Assembly (NCBI GenBank): GCA_016716605.1
Contig: JADJWA010000001.1
Location: 1,116,001 to 1,180,000, forward strand
DNA length: 64,000 nucleotides
Source of the DNA: Flavobacteriales bacterium
GTDB lineage: Bacteria > Bacteroidota > Bacteroidia > Flavobacteriales_F > PHOS-HE28
Direction: 5' to 3'
Numbering within the stretch: position 1 is the first letter of the stretch; each line of letters starts with the position of its first letter. The translations under genes were made by a program, and so were the position numbers. Positions 54,451 to 61,577 of the stretch are shown one piece after another. The notes beneath the pieces were generated by a model that saw nothing but the letters and a program-made list of their open reading frames with translations, had not been told where the DNA came from and ran no database searches.

Positions 54451-54798
54451 ATGCCAACACCGGCCGAAGTCGAAGCCTTCCTGCGAGAGTTCCAGACCAG
54501 GATGCGGGTCTTCGACGTGCTGTTCCGAGACGACCGAGAGAAGAACACGGCCACCTTGGTCGTGCTCGGCATATCGCGCGACCAGCGCAAACAAGTGCTT
54601 CGGGAACTGACGGTGGCCGACTACAGCGAAGGCCCGATCCAGGACTGGGACGGCGGCCCGGGCCTTTGGGTCTTCGGCAAAGTCCTGAAGGGAACGGATC
54701 TGTACATCAAAGTGACCCTCGGCTTCACCCGTACCGGTGATGTCCTGTGCATCAGTTTCCACGCGGCCGAACACCCCATGAAATTCCCCCTGCGATGA
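54451..54798 (+). CDS. MqsR-family-like toxin
   Basis: A 115-residue protein with the MqsR/RelE-like fold pattern: helix (PAEVEAFLREFQTRM), strand TLVVLGISRDQRKQVLREL, the segment DYSEGPIQDWDGGPGLWVFG and strands DLYIKVTLGF and VLCISFHAAEHPMKFPL. E. coli MqsR has an equivalent order (VIIGLS...Y, W..VY, G.VYLKIT...LIVSF) and is an mRNA interferase; the similarity is by eye and moderate. The C-terminal CISFH.AE..M..P is characteristic of the Bacteroidota branch. The next gene starts within its stop codon (ATGA), as usual for toxin-antitoxin pairs in toxin-first order, which MqsRA also has. Expected role: growth arrest by cleavage of mRNA. Confidence 0.72.
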   Translation: MPTPAEVEAFLREFQTRMRVFDVLFRDDREKNTATLVVLGISRDQRKQVLRELTVADYSEGPIQDWDGGPGLWVFGKVLKGTDLYIKVTLGFTRTGDVLCISFHAAEHPMKFPLR

Positions 54799-55829
54799 AA
54801 CCGACCATCAAGAGCCCAATGACGGGCAACGACATGCCGCTGTGCCGGGAGAAGCGAACGATCCCCTTCCGCAAGGAAGAGTTCGAGATCCTGTACCACT
54901 TCTACAAGGACACCGATGGCGCGCAGTATACCGAGACGTTCACCGACGAGGTGAACATCAACCAGGTGTACAACCAGTACCGCGACAAGTACAACCTGCC
55001 CTTCCCGGACGAGATCAAGGCCATCCGCACCAAGTACGACCTGAGCGCGATGAAGATGAGCGAGGTGCTCGGCTTCGGGGCGAACGTGTGGCGCAACTAC
55101 GAGGCGGGCGAGGTGCCGAGCGAGAGCAACGCGCGCTTGATCCAAGTGGCCGACGATCCGGCCGAGTTCGGGAAAATGGTGCGGCTGACCGTTCACCTGG
55201 ACGAAAAGGCGAAGGAGAAGATCCTGAAGCGCGTTGATGAGTTGTTGAAGACCCAGGACGGCTGGCACTTGGGAACCACCGAGGAGGAGTATGTGATGGG
55301 CATCGACCCGACCGCGACAGGACCCGACCATACCACCGGATACCGCAAGCCGAGCTTGGATCGCCTCACGGAGATGATCGTGTTCTTCACGGAGGCGATG
55401 CAGCCTTGGAAGACCAAGATGAACAAGTTGCTCTTCTATGCGGACTTCAGGCACTACCAACTGCATGGCGTGTCCATCAGTGGCGCTCCATACCGTGCGG
55501 TCACCTGGGGCCCGGTGCCCAAGCAGTTCGATGCGCTCTTCGATCACATGGCCCGCAACGGCAAGGTGGACTTCGTGCAGAAGGAGTTGCCGGATGGCAA
55601 CCTTGGCGGGCAGTTCCTGCCGCGCGAACCACGGCTGTTCCGTGACATCCTGTTCGAGGAGAGCGAGCTGGCGGTGTTGCGTGAAGTCGCAGCCCGCTTC
55701 GCGAAGGATGATGCCAAGAGCATCATCGCGACAAGCCATGAGGAAGAAGCGTGGAAGAAACACGAAGCGGATCACAGCATCATCGATTACAACCTCGCCT
55801 TCGGGTTGAAGGCATTCGATAAGGACTAG
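54795..55829 (+). CDS. Panacea (DUF4065/SocA-like) antitoxin with MqsA-like HTH N-terminus
   Basis: A 344-residue protein. Residues ~1-125 resemble MqsA/Xre antitoxins: a degenerate zinc-finger region (MTGNDMPLCREKRTIPFRKE, with only one Cys left) and an HTH with FPDEIKAIRTKYDLSAMKMS, then EVLGFGANVWRNYEAGEVPS. Residues ~185-310 are a Panacea/DUF4065 domain (RLTEMIVFFTEAMQPWKTKM, NKLLFYADFRHYQLHGVSIS, YRAVTWGPVPKQFDALFDHM). Panacea domains act as antitoxins against many unrelated toxins and are known as adaptors in SocAB. It overlaps the toxin gene by four bases and probably binds the upstream palindrome. The fusion of an MqsA-like DNA-binding part with Panacea is the notable feature. Confidence 0.82.
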   Translation: MKPTIKSPMTGNDMPLCREKRTIPFRKEEFEILYHFYKDTDGAQYTETFTDEVNINQVYNQYRDKYNLPFPDEIKAIRTKYDLSAMKMSEVLGFGANVWRNYEAGEVPSESNARLIQVADDPAEFGKMVRLTVHLDEKAKEKILKRVDELLKTQDGWHLGTTEEEYVMGIDPTATGPDHTTGYRKPSLDRLTEMIVFFTEAMQPWKTKMNKLLFYADFRHYQLHGVSISGAPYRAVTWGPVPKQFDALFDHMARNGKVDFVQKELPDGNLGGQFLPREPRLFRDILFEESELAVLREVAARFAKDDAKSIIATSHEEEAWKKHEADHSIIDYNLAFGLKAFDKD

Positions 55830-55831
55830 CC

Positions 55832-56608
55832 ATGTTCAGTCAAGTGATCGACCTTCTGGTCCGGAAGCGCAAGCAGCGGACGCGCATTCTGCTTTTGGCC
55901 CTACGGGTTCTCTTCAGCATTGTGTTGACTTGCAAGCTGGCCACCGGGCTAGGTTATGATGTTGGAAGCTGGGTCTGGGCCTCGCCTGAATTGGCGCTGA
56001 AGAGGGTCTTCGATGGCTCCTATGTCCTGGCCTTCGCCCTGTTCTTGATCGTGTGGAAGTTGAGCTTTGGTTTGGTCCACTATGTATTGACGTGGTACGG
56101 GATATTCGTAGCCGAGCGACTCTACAGATTGTTGGCCAGAGCCATCCGCAAGGAACCGGGGTTGGTCGGGAAGGTTTGGTACCAACCAGTACTCGCGGCC
56201 ATCATTTGGATCTTCAACATGGTGGATGTTGTTGTCATCGAGCCGTCGGGAGTCAGGCCGGGAACTCAGTTCTACCGCTTCTATGACTATCTCAAGGATG
56301 TTGACAAGGGGAAGCGGGAAACGGACGTGTATCAGGCGAGCCTCGCGATCTCACTGACGATCCAGTTCTTGATCATCTACAGCACGGCCAGCATTGAAGT
56401 GGTGTTGCCGTGGTACATCCGGTTGGCAGCCTTCGCGATACTGATGGACCTGTTCCTTGCCAACCTGATAAGCTTCGCCCTTGACATGCTCATTTCTCTG
56501 AAGCATGGCCGACTTCTGGACCTTCTTGCCCCCATCGACCCGGAGTACGGGCGCAAGCGGATCAAGCAGCCAGTGGTGGAAGACCAGCCACAATTGGTTG
56601 CCATGTGA
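55832..56608 (+). CDS. Polytopic membrane protein in the toxin-antitoxin operon, unknown function
   Basis: A 258-residue membrane protein with about four to six hydrophobic segments (near 18-36, 60-85, 120-137, 175-195 and 200-225), joined by basic loops (RKRKQRTR at the N-terminus, ARAIRKEPG in the middle) and a polar C-terminus. I do not recognise the family. Its ATG comes two bases after the antitoxin stop, so it is very probably co-transcribed and possibly translationally coupled. A membrane partner is not part of known MqsRA or Panacea pairs as I know them, so it may be a cargo gene or a genuine third component. Confidence 0.6.
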   Translation: MFSQVIDLLVRKRKQRTRILLLALRVLFSIVLTCKLATGLGYDVGSWVWASPELALKRVFDGSYVLAFALFLIVWKLSFGLVHYVLTWYGIFVAERLYRLLARAIRKEPGLVGKVWYQPVLAAIIWIFNMVDVVVIEPSGVRPGTQFYRFYDYLKDVDKGKRETDVYQASLAISLTIQFLIIYSTASIEVVLPWYIRLAAFAILMDLFLANLISFALDMLISLKHGRLLDLLAPIDPEYGRKRIKQPVVEDQPQLVAM

Positions 56609-56624
56609 TTCCGTCCGAGTTGCC

Positions 56625-57266
56625 ATGTCCAAGCCAAAGCCGAAGTTCTACGTCGTCTGGGAGGGCCGGGAGACGGGCATCTTCAAGACTTGGAGTGAGT
56701 GCGCGGCACAAACGAATGCGTTCCCGGGCGCCAAGTTCAAGTCGTTCAAGACGATGGCCGAGGCGGAACAGGCATTGAGCACGCCGCCGAAGTACAGCTT
56801 CACGCAACGGAGAGAACTCGTCAAGGCACCATCGGCCAAGCAGCGCGCCTTGGTGGGTGAACCCATACGCGAGAGTATTTGTGTGGATGGTGCGTGGAAC
56901 ACCGGTTCAGGGGAATGCGAGTACCAAGCGGTGAACTACGCGACCGGTGAAAAGGTCTTCCACCAAGGTCCGTTCGACGATGGCACGAACAACATCGCGG
57001 AATTCCTCGCTCTGGTGCATGCGCTGGCCCATTGCAAGAAGCACGGGTTGGTCGTTCCGGTCTATTCCGACAGCCGCAATGCGATAAGCTGGGTTCGACA
57101 GAAGCGGGCCAAGACCAAACAGCCAAGAAGCGAGCGCAACGCCAAGCTGTTCGAGTTGGTCGATCGCGCGGAGCGATGGCTTGCGACCAATGAGTACACC
57201 ACGCCGATACTCAAGTGGGAGACACGAGCTTGGGGTGAGAACCCCGCGGACTTCGGAAGGAAGTGA
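56625..57266 (+). CDS. rnhA: Ribonuclease HI with N-terminal viroplasmin (RNase H1 hybrid-binding) domain
   Basis: A 213-residue RNase H. Residues 5-50 form the viroplasmin/hybrid-binding domain (KFYVVWEGRETGIFKTWSEC, GAKFKSFKTMAEAEQAL). The catalytic domain has the four acidic residues Asp88 (CVDGAW), Glu126 (NNIAEFLAL), Asp149 (YSDSRNAI) and Asp209 (NPADFGRK). It degrades RNA in RNA:DNA hybrids in the cytoplasm. This two-domain form is common in Bacteroidota. The gene begins 16 bases after the membrane protein gene and is in the same direction, so it may be part of the toxin-antitoxin operon. The ATG at 56625 is chosen as the start of the viroplasmin domain. Confidence 0.93.
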   Translation: MSKPKPKFYVVWEGRETGIFKTWSECAAQTNAFPGAKFKSFKTMAEAEQALSTPPKYSFTQRRELVKAPSAKQRALVGEPIRESICVDGAWNTGSGECEYQAVNYATGEKVFHQGPFDDGTNNIAEFLALVHALAHCKKHGLVVPVYSDSRNAISWVRQKRAKTKQPRSERNAKLFELVDRAERWLATNEYTTPILKWETRAWGENPADFGRK

Positions 57267-57455
57267 TCATTTCGCCAAACGCAGGAGCAGATCACGCTTT
57301 TCGTCCAGGATGCGCTTGAGCCCGATCACGCGCTTCTGCTCATCGGGCGACTTGGCCTGGAAGCCTTTCAAGTAGTCCAGCACTTCCTGCAGAATGGAGT
57401 CGGGCACTTCATTCAGCTTCTTCTCGATAGCCTCTTTGAGTTCCTTGTTGCTCAT
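57267..57455 (-). CDS. Small helical protein, 62 aa, antitoxin-like
   Basis: MSNKELKEAIEKKLNEVPDS followed by ILQEVLDYLKGFQAKSPDEQ and KRVIGLKRILDEKRDLLLRL. The protein is nearly all helical, acidic-basic alternating, with a VP.SIL-type turn. It resembles small Bacteroidota proteins (DUF2281-type or antitoxin-type), often encoded near toxin genes, but has no toxin partner here: the neighbouring gene on its 3' side is the convergent RNase H, which touches it with no gap. A TACTTTTG -7 box ends seven bases before the ATG, so it has its own promoter. Confidence 0.65.
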   Translation of the reverse strand: MSNKELKEAIEKKLNEVPDSILQEVLDYLKGFQAKSPDEQKRVIGLKRILDEKRDLLLRLAK

Positions 57456-57462
57456 GGTGACC

Positions 57463-57470
57463 CAAAAGTA
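57463..57470 (-). promoter_or_regulatory. -7 box TACTTTTG of the 62-aa gene
   Basis: Reverse-strand TACTTTTG, seven bases before the ATG at 57455. No TTG is found at the -33 distance. Confidence 0.45.
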
Positions 57471-57515
57471 GCACGCTCTGCGCGCGCCTAAGGCCCGCAT
57501 GTCGATCGGGCCTAT

Positions 57516-57700
57516 ACCCCGTTGGGTCTCCTCCACCCACCTCCGCAGTGACCTGTCCGCTGCTCGCGAGGGGTTGCGAAGCGATCGTGGACTGCCCTGC
57601 CAGAGGCAGGCAAGCCTGCGGCCATAGGAACAGCACAAGCCCCGGTGCCGGACCGGGGCTATCTCCTGGGCATCAGTTGCCGGGGATCCTGGCAAGGAAC
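57516..57700. repeat. 185-bp intergenic repeat, copy A
   Basis: Copy A starts ACCCCGTTGGGTCTCCTC and ends GGCAAGGAAC. It matches copy C (61284-61468), also 185 bp, at about nine of ten positions by eye. It holds a perfect AGCCCCGGT/ACCGGGGCT hairpin (57638-57660), a GCAGGC-AA-GCCTGC hairpin (57606-57619) and a GTCCGC..GTGGAC outer stem. No reading frame is conserved between copies. Confidence 0.85.
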
Positions 57701-57753
57701 ACTATGGCTGAGAGCAGCATCGTGTGGGGTCGAACTCACCTGGAACCGCCAGT

Positions 57754-58194
57754 TCACATCGCCTCCACCAACCTTCGCAAGTCGTCAGCGTCCAGGATGT
57801 TGTTCCACTTCTTGCGCGCCAAGCCATCACGCAGCTTCTTGTCGCCGGACCAGATGGGGCTGCCGGTGTGCAGTGCGAGCGCCACGTACGCGATGTCCTT
57901 CAGGTCAACATCCAGCACGAGCCGTTCGGCTTGCAGCCAATGCTCCTTGCGGATGGTGCCGTGGTCAATGAAGTGGATGCCTTGAAGGACGATGAACTCC
58001 CGTTGGAGCACGTGCGATGCAGGCTGTTTGGAGAGCTTGATCAGCTTCTCGCGCCGGGCGATGACTTCCTCGCGCAGGAAGTCAGGCGCGATGAACCGTA
58101 GCACACGCTGGGCATCGAAATACAACTGGGAAAGACGGCTGTCCGTCTTCAGGATACAACTGACGGCGATGTTCGCGTCGACGATGACCTTCAC
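57754..58194 (-). CDS. PIN-domain toxin
   Basis: A 146-residue PIN nuclease. The acidic residues are Asp6 (VIVDANIAVS), Glu42/43 (FLREEVIARR), Asp100 (VDLKDIAYVALAL) and Asp118 (WSGDKKLRDGL), the VapC-type arrangement. Expected role: Mg-dependent RNA cleavage, kept inactive by the upstream antitoxin. The start is a GTG at 58194 that overlaps the antitoxin's stop (GTGA); it gives a natural N-terminus MKVIVDANIAV, whereas the ATG at 58224 would add ten residues within the antitoxin gene. The target RNA is unknown. Confidence 0.85.
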   Translation of the reverse strand: MKVIVDANIAVSCILKTDSRLSQLYFDAQRVLRFIAPDFLREEVIARREKLIKLSKQPASHVLQREFIVLQGIHFIDHGTIRKEHWLQAERLVLDVDLKDIAYVALALHTGSPIWSGDKKLRDGLARKKWNNILDADDLRRLVEAM

Positions 58195-58397
58195 CCGAGA
58201 ATGCGCTTGCGGTTCTTCTTCCACCAGCTCGCGTTGATCTCGTCAGCAAGCGCATCGGCCTGCTTTTGTGTCGCCGCTGAACCTTCTGCCAGTTCCAGGT
58301 AGCGCACGTAGTCCAGCACGATCTGCACGGTCTCGCCCCTCATCTTGGGCGGGAGGGTGATCACCACTTCGTCCTTGGTGTTTCGGCGTACGGTCAT
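58191..58397 (-). CDS. Antitoxin of the PIN toxin
   Basis: A 68-residue protein: an N-terminal beta strand (MTVRRNTKDEVVITLPPKMR), then helices (GETVQIVLDYVRYLELAEGS, ALADEINASWWKKNRKRILG). The first part suits AbrB/MazE- or RHH-like DNA binding, and the C-terminal Trp-Trp/basic helix probably occupies the toxin's active-site groove. Its stop overlaps the GTG of the toxin gene. A TATCTTTG -7 box ends seven bases before the ATG. Confidence 0.75.
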   Translation of the reverse strand: MTVRRNTKDEVVITLPPKMRGETVQIVLDYVRYLELAEGSAATQKQADALADEINASWWKKNRKRILG

Positions 58398-58404
58398 CGT
58401 GGTT

Positions 58405-58412
58405 CAAAGATA
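58405..58412 (-). promoter_or_regulatory. -7 box TATCTTTG of the PIN antitoxin-toxin operon
   Basis: Reverse-strand TATCTTTG, seven bases before the antitoxin ATG. Confidence 0.5.
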
Positions 58413-58436
58413 GTCTGGTCCCGGTCAAACGTCGTA

Positions 58437-58787
58437 TTGCCCGCGGACATCGTTCTCCACGGTGAGCATTCCGTCGCGGTGGTTCCGGATCTGGACGGGA
58501 ACGGAACGGATGATCTCGTATTGGCGGAATACCCGGACATGAACACGAGATACGAGGTGTACAGTTGGAAACCGGCATCGCGGGAGTGGAACATGCTGCT
58601 CTTGGCCGTGCGCACCATGGGAGGTTTGCCCGACAGCGGTTGGGTGCAGATCCACGACGATACCATCTGCTACCGTACCACCACGTGCACGATCCTGCCG
58701 AGCCGGATGGAGGTCAATCACCGGGACACCACGCGGTGCGAGCTGCGGGTGCAGTGGCATGGGCCCGGCAGAAGTTCGGCGCGGTGA
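58437..58787 (+). pseudogene. Fragment with an FG-GAP-like calcium motif
   Basis: An open frame of about 116 codons with no ATG in the right place (it begins at TTG, open back into the antitoxin promoter). It encodes HSVAVVPDLDGNGTDDLVLA and RYEVYSWKPASREWNMLLLA, like one blade of an FG-GAP/VCBS propeller protein (D.NGDG..DLV). No signal peptide and no second blade are seen. It ends in 58787, just before repeat copy B. Probably a remnant of a secreted protein; a small real gene is possible. Confidence 0.35.
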
Positions 58788-58802
58788 GAGGCCTCCCACC
58801 GT

Positions 58803-58894
58803 GTAGGGTCTCCTCCTCCCATCTGCGCAGTTGTCTGTCCGCTACGCACGAGCGGACGACCCTGAAGCCATTGGAACGCACAAGCCCGGTGAGC
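58803..58894. repeat. Intergenic repeat, partial copy B
   Basis: Matches the left half of copies A and C (GTCTCCTCCTCCCATCTGCG, CACAAGCCCGGTG) with an internal deletion. The outer stem is perfect here, GTCCGCT-ACGCACG-AGCGGAC (58837-58857), with a much shorter loop than in A and C. Confidence 0.7.
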
Positions 58895-58897
58895 CTC

Positions 58898-58960
58898 TGC
58901 GGAGAATACCGTCCTTAATCTCCGCAACATATGCGGACATTGTCCGTACCTTTCTCCGCA
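58898..58960. promoter_or_regulatory. Operator-like array of TCTCCGCA octamers before the Fic gene
   Basis: TGCGGAGA (58898-58905), TCTCCGCA (58919-58926), TGCGGA (58932-58937) and TCTCCGCA (58953-58960) alternate in orientation. The first two form a perfect 8-base inverted repeat, and the second and third a 6-base one around ACATA. The -7 box TACCTTTC (58947-58954) is overlapped by the last copy, so a bound protein would cover the promoter. Confidence 0.6.
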
Positions 58961-58972
58961 TACCGCACGGCC

Positions 58973-60073
58973 ATGTCGCTCTACATCCACCAGCGCAAGG
59001 ACTGGCCCACCTTCAAGTGGGACGACGCTGCATTGGCGCCTGCCGTGGCGAAGGCGCGCCAGATGCAGAGCCATTTGCTGGGCCGCATGGCGGCAGTGGG
59101 TTTCGACCTGCGCAGCGAAGCGAACCTGGAGACCATGATCCTGGACGTGGTGCGCACCAGCGCCATCGAGGGCGAAGTGCTCGATCCGGCGCAGGTGCGC
59201 TCATCCCTCGCGCGCCGTCTGGGGCTGGATGTCTCGGGCGCAGCACCGGTGGACCGCAACGTGGAAGGTATCGTGGAGATGCTGCTCGATGCCACGCAGC
59301 AGGCCAGCGCGAAGCTCACGGCCGAGCGGTTGTTCGGCTGGCATGCCGCCTTGTTCCCGACAGGTCGCAGCGGCATGTACAAGATCCTCGTGGGCCAATG
59401 GCGGGACGATTCCACCGGCCCGATGCAAGTGGTGAGCGGCGCGATGGGCCGGGAGCGCGTTCACTACGAAGCACCCGTAGCCAGGCGGTTGAAGAAGGAG
59501 ATGACAGCCTTCCTCAAATGGGTGAACACCGAAAAGTCGCTCGACCCGCTGATCAAGGCAGGGCTCGCGCACTTCTGGTTCGTCACCCTGCACCCGTTCG
59601 ACGATGGCAACGGCCGTATCGCGCGCGCCATCGCCGACCTGTTGCTCGCACGCAGCGATGGTTCGCCGCAACGTTTTTACAGCATGAGCGCGCAGATCCA
59701 CACCGAGCGCAAACGCTATTACGACATCCTGGAACGCTCGCAACGCGGATCCCTGGACGTGACCGGATGGCTCGCTTGGTTCATGGCCTGCCTTCAACGC
59801 GCGATCGCGTCCTCGGAAGAAACGCTCTCCGCCGTGCTGAACAAGCACCGCTTCTGGCAAACGCATGCGAGGACCATCCTGAACCCGCGCCAAGTGAAGG
59901 TGCTGAACAAGCTGCTGGACGGCTTCGAGGGGAACCTCACCTCGAGCAAGTACGCCAAGCTGTCGAAGACTTCGCAGGATACCGCCTCACGCGACATCGC
60001 GGACCTGGTGCAGAAAAAGATCCTGAAGAAGGGCCGCGCCGGTGGACGGAGTACGCATTTCGTACCCGCGTGA
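58973..60073 (+). CDS. Fic-family protein with inhibitory motif and C-terminal winged-helix-like region
   Basis: A 366-residue protein. The start MSLYIHQRKDWPTFKWDDAA is the DUF4172 N-terminus of large Fic proteins. The auto-inhibitory motif is TSAIEG (62-67, [S/T]xxxE[G/N]), making it class II. The catalytic motif HPFDDGNGRIAR (207-218) is complete, so AMP transfer from ATP to a protein hydroxyl is expected once inhibition is relieved. The last ~80 residues (RQVKVLNKLLDGFEGNLTSS, KYAKLSKTSQDTASRDIADL, VQKKILKKGRAGGRSTHFVP) form a winged-helix-like DNA-binding domain. With the octamer array upstream this suggests autoregulation. The ATG at 58973 is preferred over 58931, which lies inside the operators. 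Confidence 0.93.
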   Translation: MSLYIHQRKDWPTFKWDDAALAPAVAKARQMQSHLLGRMAAVGFDLRSEANLETMILDVVRTSAIEGEVLDPAQVRSSLARRLGLDVSGAAPVDRNVEGIVEMLLDATQQASAKLTAERLFGWHAALFPTGRSGMYKILVGQWRDDSTGPMQVVSGAMGRERVHYEAPVARRLKKEMTAFLKWVNTEKSLDPLIKAGLAHFWFVTLHPFDDGNGRIARAIADLLLARSDGSPQRFYSMSAQIHTERKRYYDILERSQRGSLDVTGWLAWFMACLQRAIASSEETLSAVLNKHRFWQTHARTILNPRQVKVLNKLLDGFEGNLTSSKYAKLSKTSQDTASRDIADLVQKKILKKGRAGGRSTHFVPA

Positions 60074-60104
60074 CACACGCTTGTGCTTTCTCGTTGGTCT
60101 TCCC

Positions 60105-60224
60105 TCAAGTTGTGCCACAGTGCTTCTTGTAGGCGAGCAGTTCTTTGTTGACACTGTAGACATCGAAGAACGTTGGGTCGAAGTCACCACCAAGCCATTC
60201 GCAGAGCGCTCGAATAAGTGGCCC
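60105..60224 (-). pseudogene. C-terminal fragment of a plasmid pRiA4b ORF-3-family protein
   Basis: A reverse-strand frame of 40 codons ends at TGA 60107-60105 and reads PLIRALCEWLGGDFDPTFFD, VYSVNKELLAYKKHCGTT. The family's C-terminus has the pattern E.LEW.GG.FDPE.FD...VN..L, so the match is good. An in-frame TGA at 60227-60225 interrupts it upstream, and the rest of the domain is missing. It is a decayed mobile-element-associated gene remnant between the Fic gene and the hydrolase gene. Confidence 0.6.
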
Positions 60225-60300
60225 TCACGCTGTTCCTGGGGAATGGGGTCCGCCTTTCCCACCTGTCTCCGAGTCCGCGCAGGGTCTCCTGCGCCCACGT

Positions 60301-61251
60301 TCACTCCCCGTGCGGCACCAAGCTCGGCCAAGGTTTGCCATCGCGCACATAGGTATCCAGGAACAGGCGCGTAGCATGATCCACCTCATCGCGGTACTCG
60401 GTGAAGTAATGGTCGGCACCTTCCAGCATAAGCATCCGGAAAGGATGCTTGCAAGCATAGAGCGCTTGTGCCATGGCGATGGCCTGATCCGCCTTCACGC
60501 GGTTGTCGCCGGTGCCCGCTTGGATCAGGATCGGCGTGGTCTTGCACAAGCGTTCCGCCCAACGCCCGGGCGAACGGGTGAGCAGCAGCGAGTCGCGGTT
60601 GGCGGTAAAGCCCGGTATCAATTGGGCGTACACGTTCTGCTCAAGGGCCGGCCGGTCAGCCAAGGCCATGAACGAGTCCGACAATCCGGAGCGGATAATA
60701 GCCGCCTTGAAACGCGTGGTGCGCGCAAGGGCCAGGTAGGCCATCATCCCTCCACGACTTCCGCCGAAGATGCCGATGCGTGATGTGTCGGCCTCAGGCA
60801 CCTCTTCCAGCAAGGGCAGCAGGTTGAGCACATCATTCACATCGGCTCCGCCGAATTCCTCCTTGCCTTCGCCGCCATCATTTCCACGGTAAGCGGTGCC
60901 GACCACCACATAGCCCCTGCTGGCCATATTGGCGAGGTAACGCAGGATGGCGCCGTCGTCGAGCGGGCCGATCTCCCGGTTACCACCACGGCAGAAGACC
61001 ACGCTCGGGAACGGACCATTGCCCGTGGGCACAGCCATATAGCCATTCACTTTCAACCCGTCGCTCAGGTAGGTGATGCGTGAAATGCGCACTCCCGTCA
61101 GGATGGTATCCACATCGGGCATGCGCGAACGCCACTTGGCGATCGAACTGTCAGGAACGGTGTATGGCGTTCGCTCCAGGAGCTTACCGTCCTGTGCCGT
61201 GAGTTGCGCTGCGAGTCCTACCAGAACGAGGAGAACAAGGGAGCGCATCAT
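60301..61251 (-). CDS. Exported alpha/beta-hydrolase, peptidase S9-like
   Basis: A 316-residue protein with signal peptide MMRSLVLLVLVGLAAQLTAQ. It has the alpha/beta-hydrolase fold: substrate-side strands (ITYLSDGLKVNGYMAVPTG), an oxyanion region (FPSVVFCRGGNREIG), nucleophile elbow GIFGGSRGGMMAY (Ser in GGSRGG), acid Asp in IQAGTGDNRVKADQ and His in LEGADHYFTEYRD. The nearest groups are S9 peptidases and acyl-peptide hydrolases without the N-terminal propeller, so it is probably a periplasmic ester or peptide hydrolase. Repeat copy C lies 33 bases upstream. The first of two adjacent ATGs (61251, 61248) is used. Confidence 0.85.
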   Translation of the reverse strand: MMRSLVLLVLVGLAAQLTAQDGKLLERTPYTVPDSSIAKWRSRMPDVDTILTGVRISRITYLSDGLKVNGYMAVPTGNGPFPSVVFCRGGNREIGPLDDGAILRYLANMASRGYVVVGTAYRGNDGGEGKEEFGGADVNDVLNLLPLLEEVPEADTSRIGIFGGSRGGMMAYLALARTTRFKAAIIRSGLSDSFMALADRPALEQNVYAQLIPGFTANRDSLLLTRSPGRWAERLCKTTPILIQAGTGDNRVKADQAIAMAQALYACKHPFRMLMLEGADHYFTEYRDEVDHATRLFLDTYVRDGKPWPSLVPHGE

Positions 61252-61283
61252 CCGCAGGGTTTGTGGTGAAGATGCGCATTCTA

Positions 61284-61468
61284 CCCTGTTGGGTCTCCTC
61301 CTCCCACCTCCGCAGTGTTCTCTCCGCTGCTCGCGAGGGCTTGCGAAGCGATAGCGGACGACCCTGCCGGAGGCAGGCAAGCCTGCGGCCATAGCATCGC
61401 ACAAGCCCAGGTGCCGGACCGGGACTATCTCCTCCGCATCATTTGCCGGGGATCCCTGGCAAGGAACA
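61284..61468. repeat. 185-bp intergenic repeat, copy C
   Basis: Starts ACCCTGTTGGGTCTCCTC, ends GGCAAGGAAC; same length as copy A and the same forward orientation. The outer stem is TCCGCT..AGCGGA; the AGTCCCGGT/ACCTGGGCT hairpin keeps most pairs (one change is a wobble, one a mismatch). It lies between the hydrolase start and the DUF1801 gene. Confidence 0.85.
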
Positions 61469-61551
61469 GGATCGCAGAGCGTAGCATTGAGCGGACCGCG
61501 TTCAACAGGGAGCACGCTCAGCCGAGGCAGGAATTGCGCTTGGCCCCTTCC

Positions 61552-61559
61552 TACTTTCG
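61552..61559 (+). promoter_or_regulatory. -7 box TACTTTCG of the DUF1801 gene
   Basis: TACTTTCG, 18 bases before the ATG at 61578. Confidence 0.45.
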
Positions 61560-61577
61560 TGCTCGAAGCTCACTACC

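Noticed and set aside
58831..60132. Forward frame of 433 codons overlapping the Fic gene
   Set aside because: Different reading frame from the clear Fic protein and Arg/Ala/Gly-rich; a shadow.
60225..60300. Fourth copy of the 185-bp repeat
   Set aside because: Only a short GGGTCTCCT string is shared; no stem is preserved.
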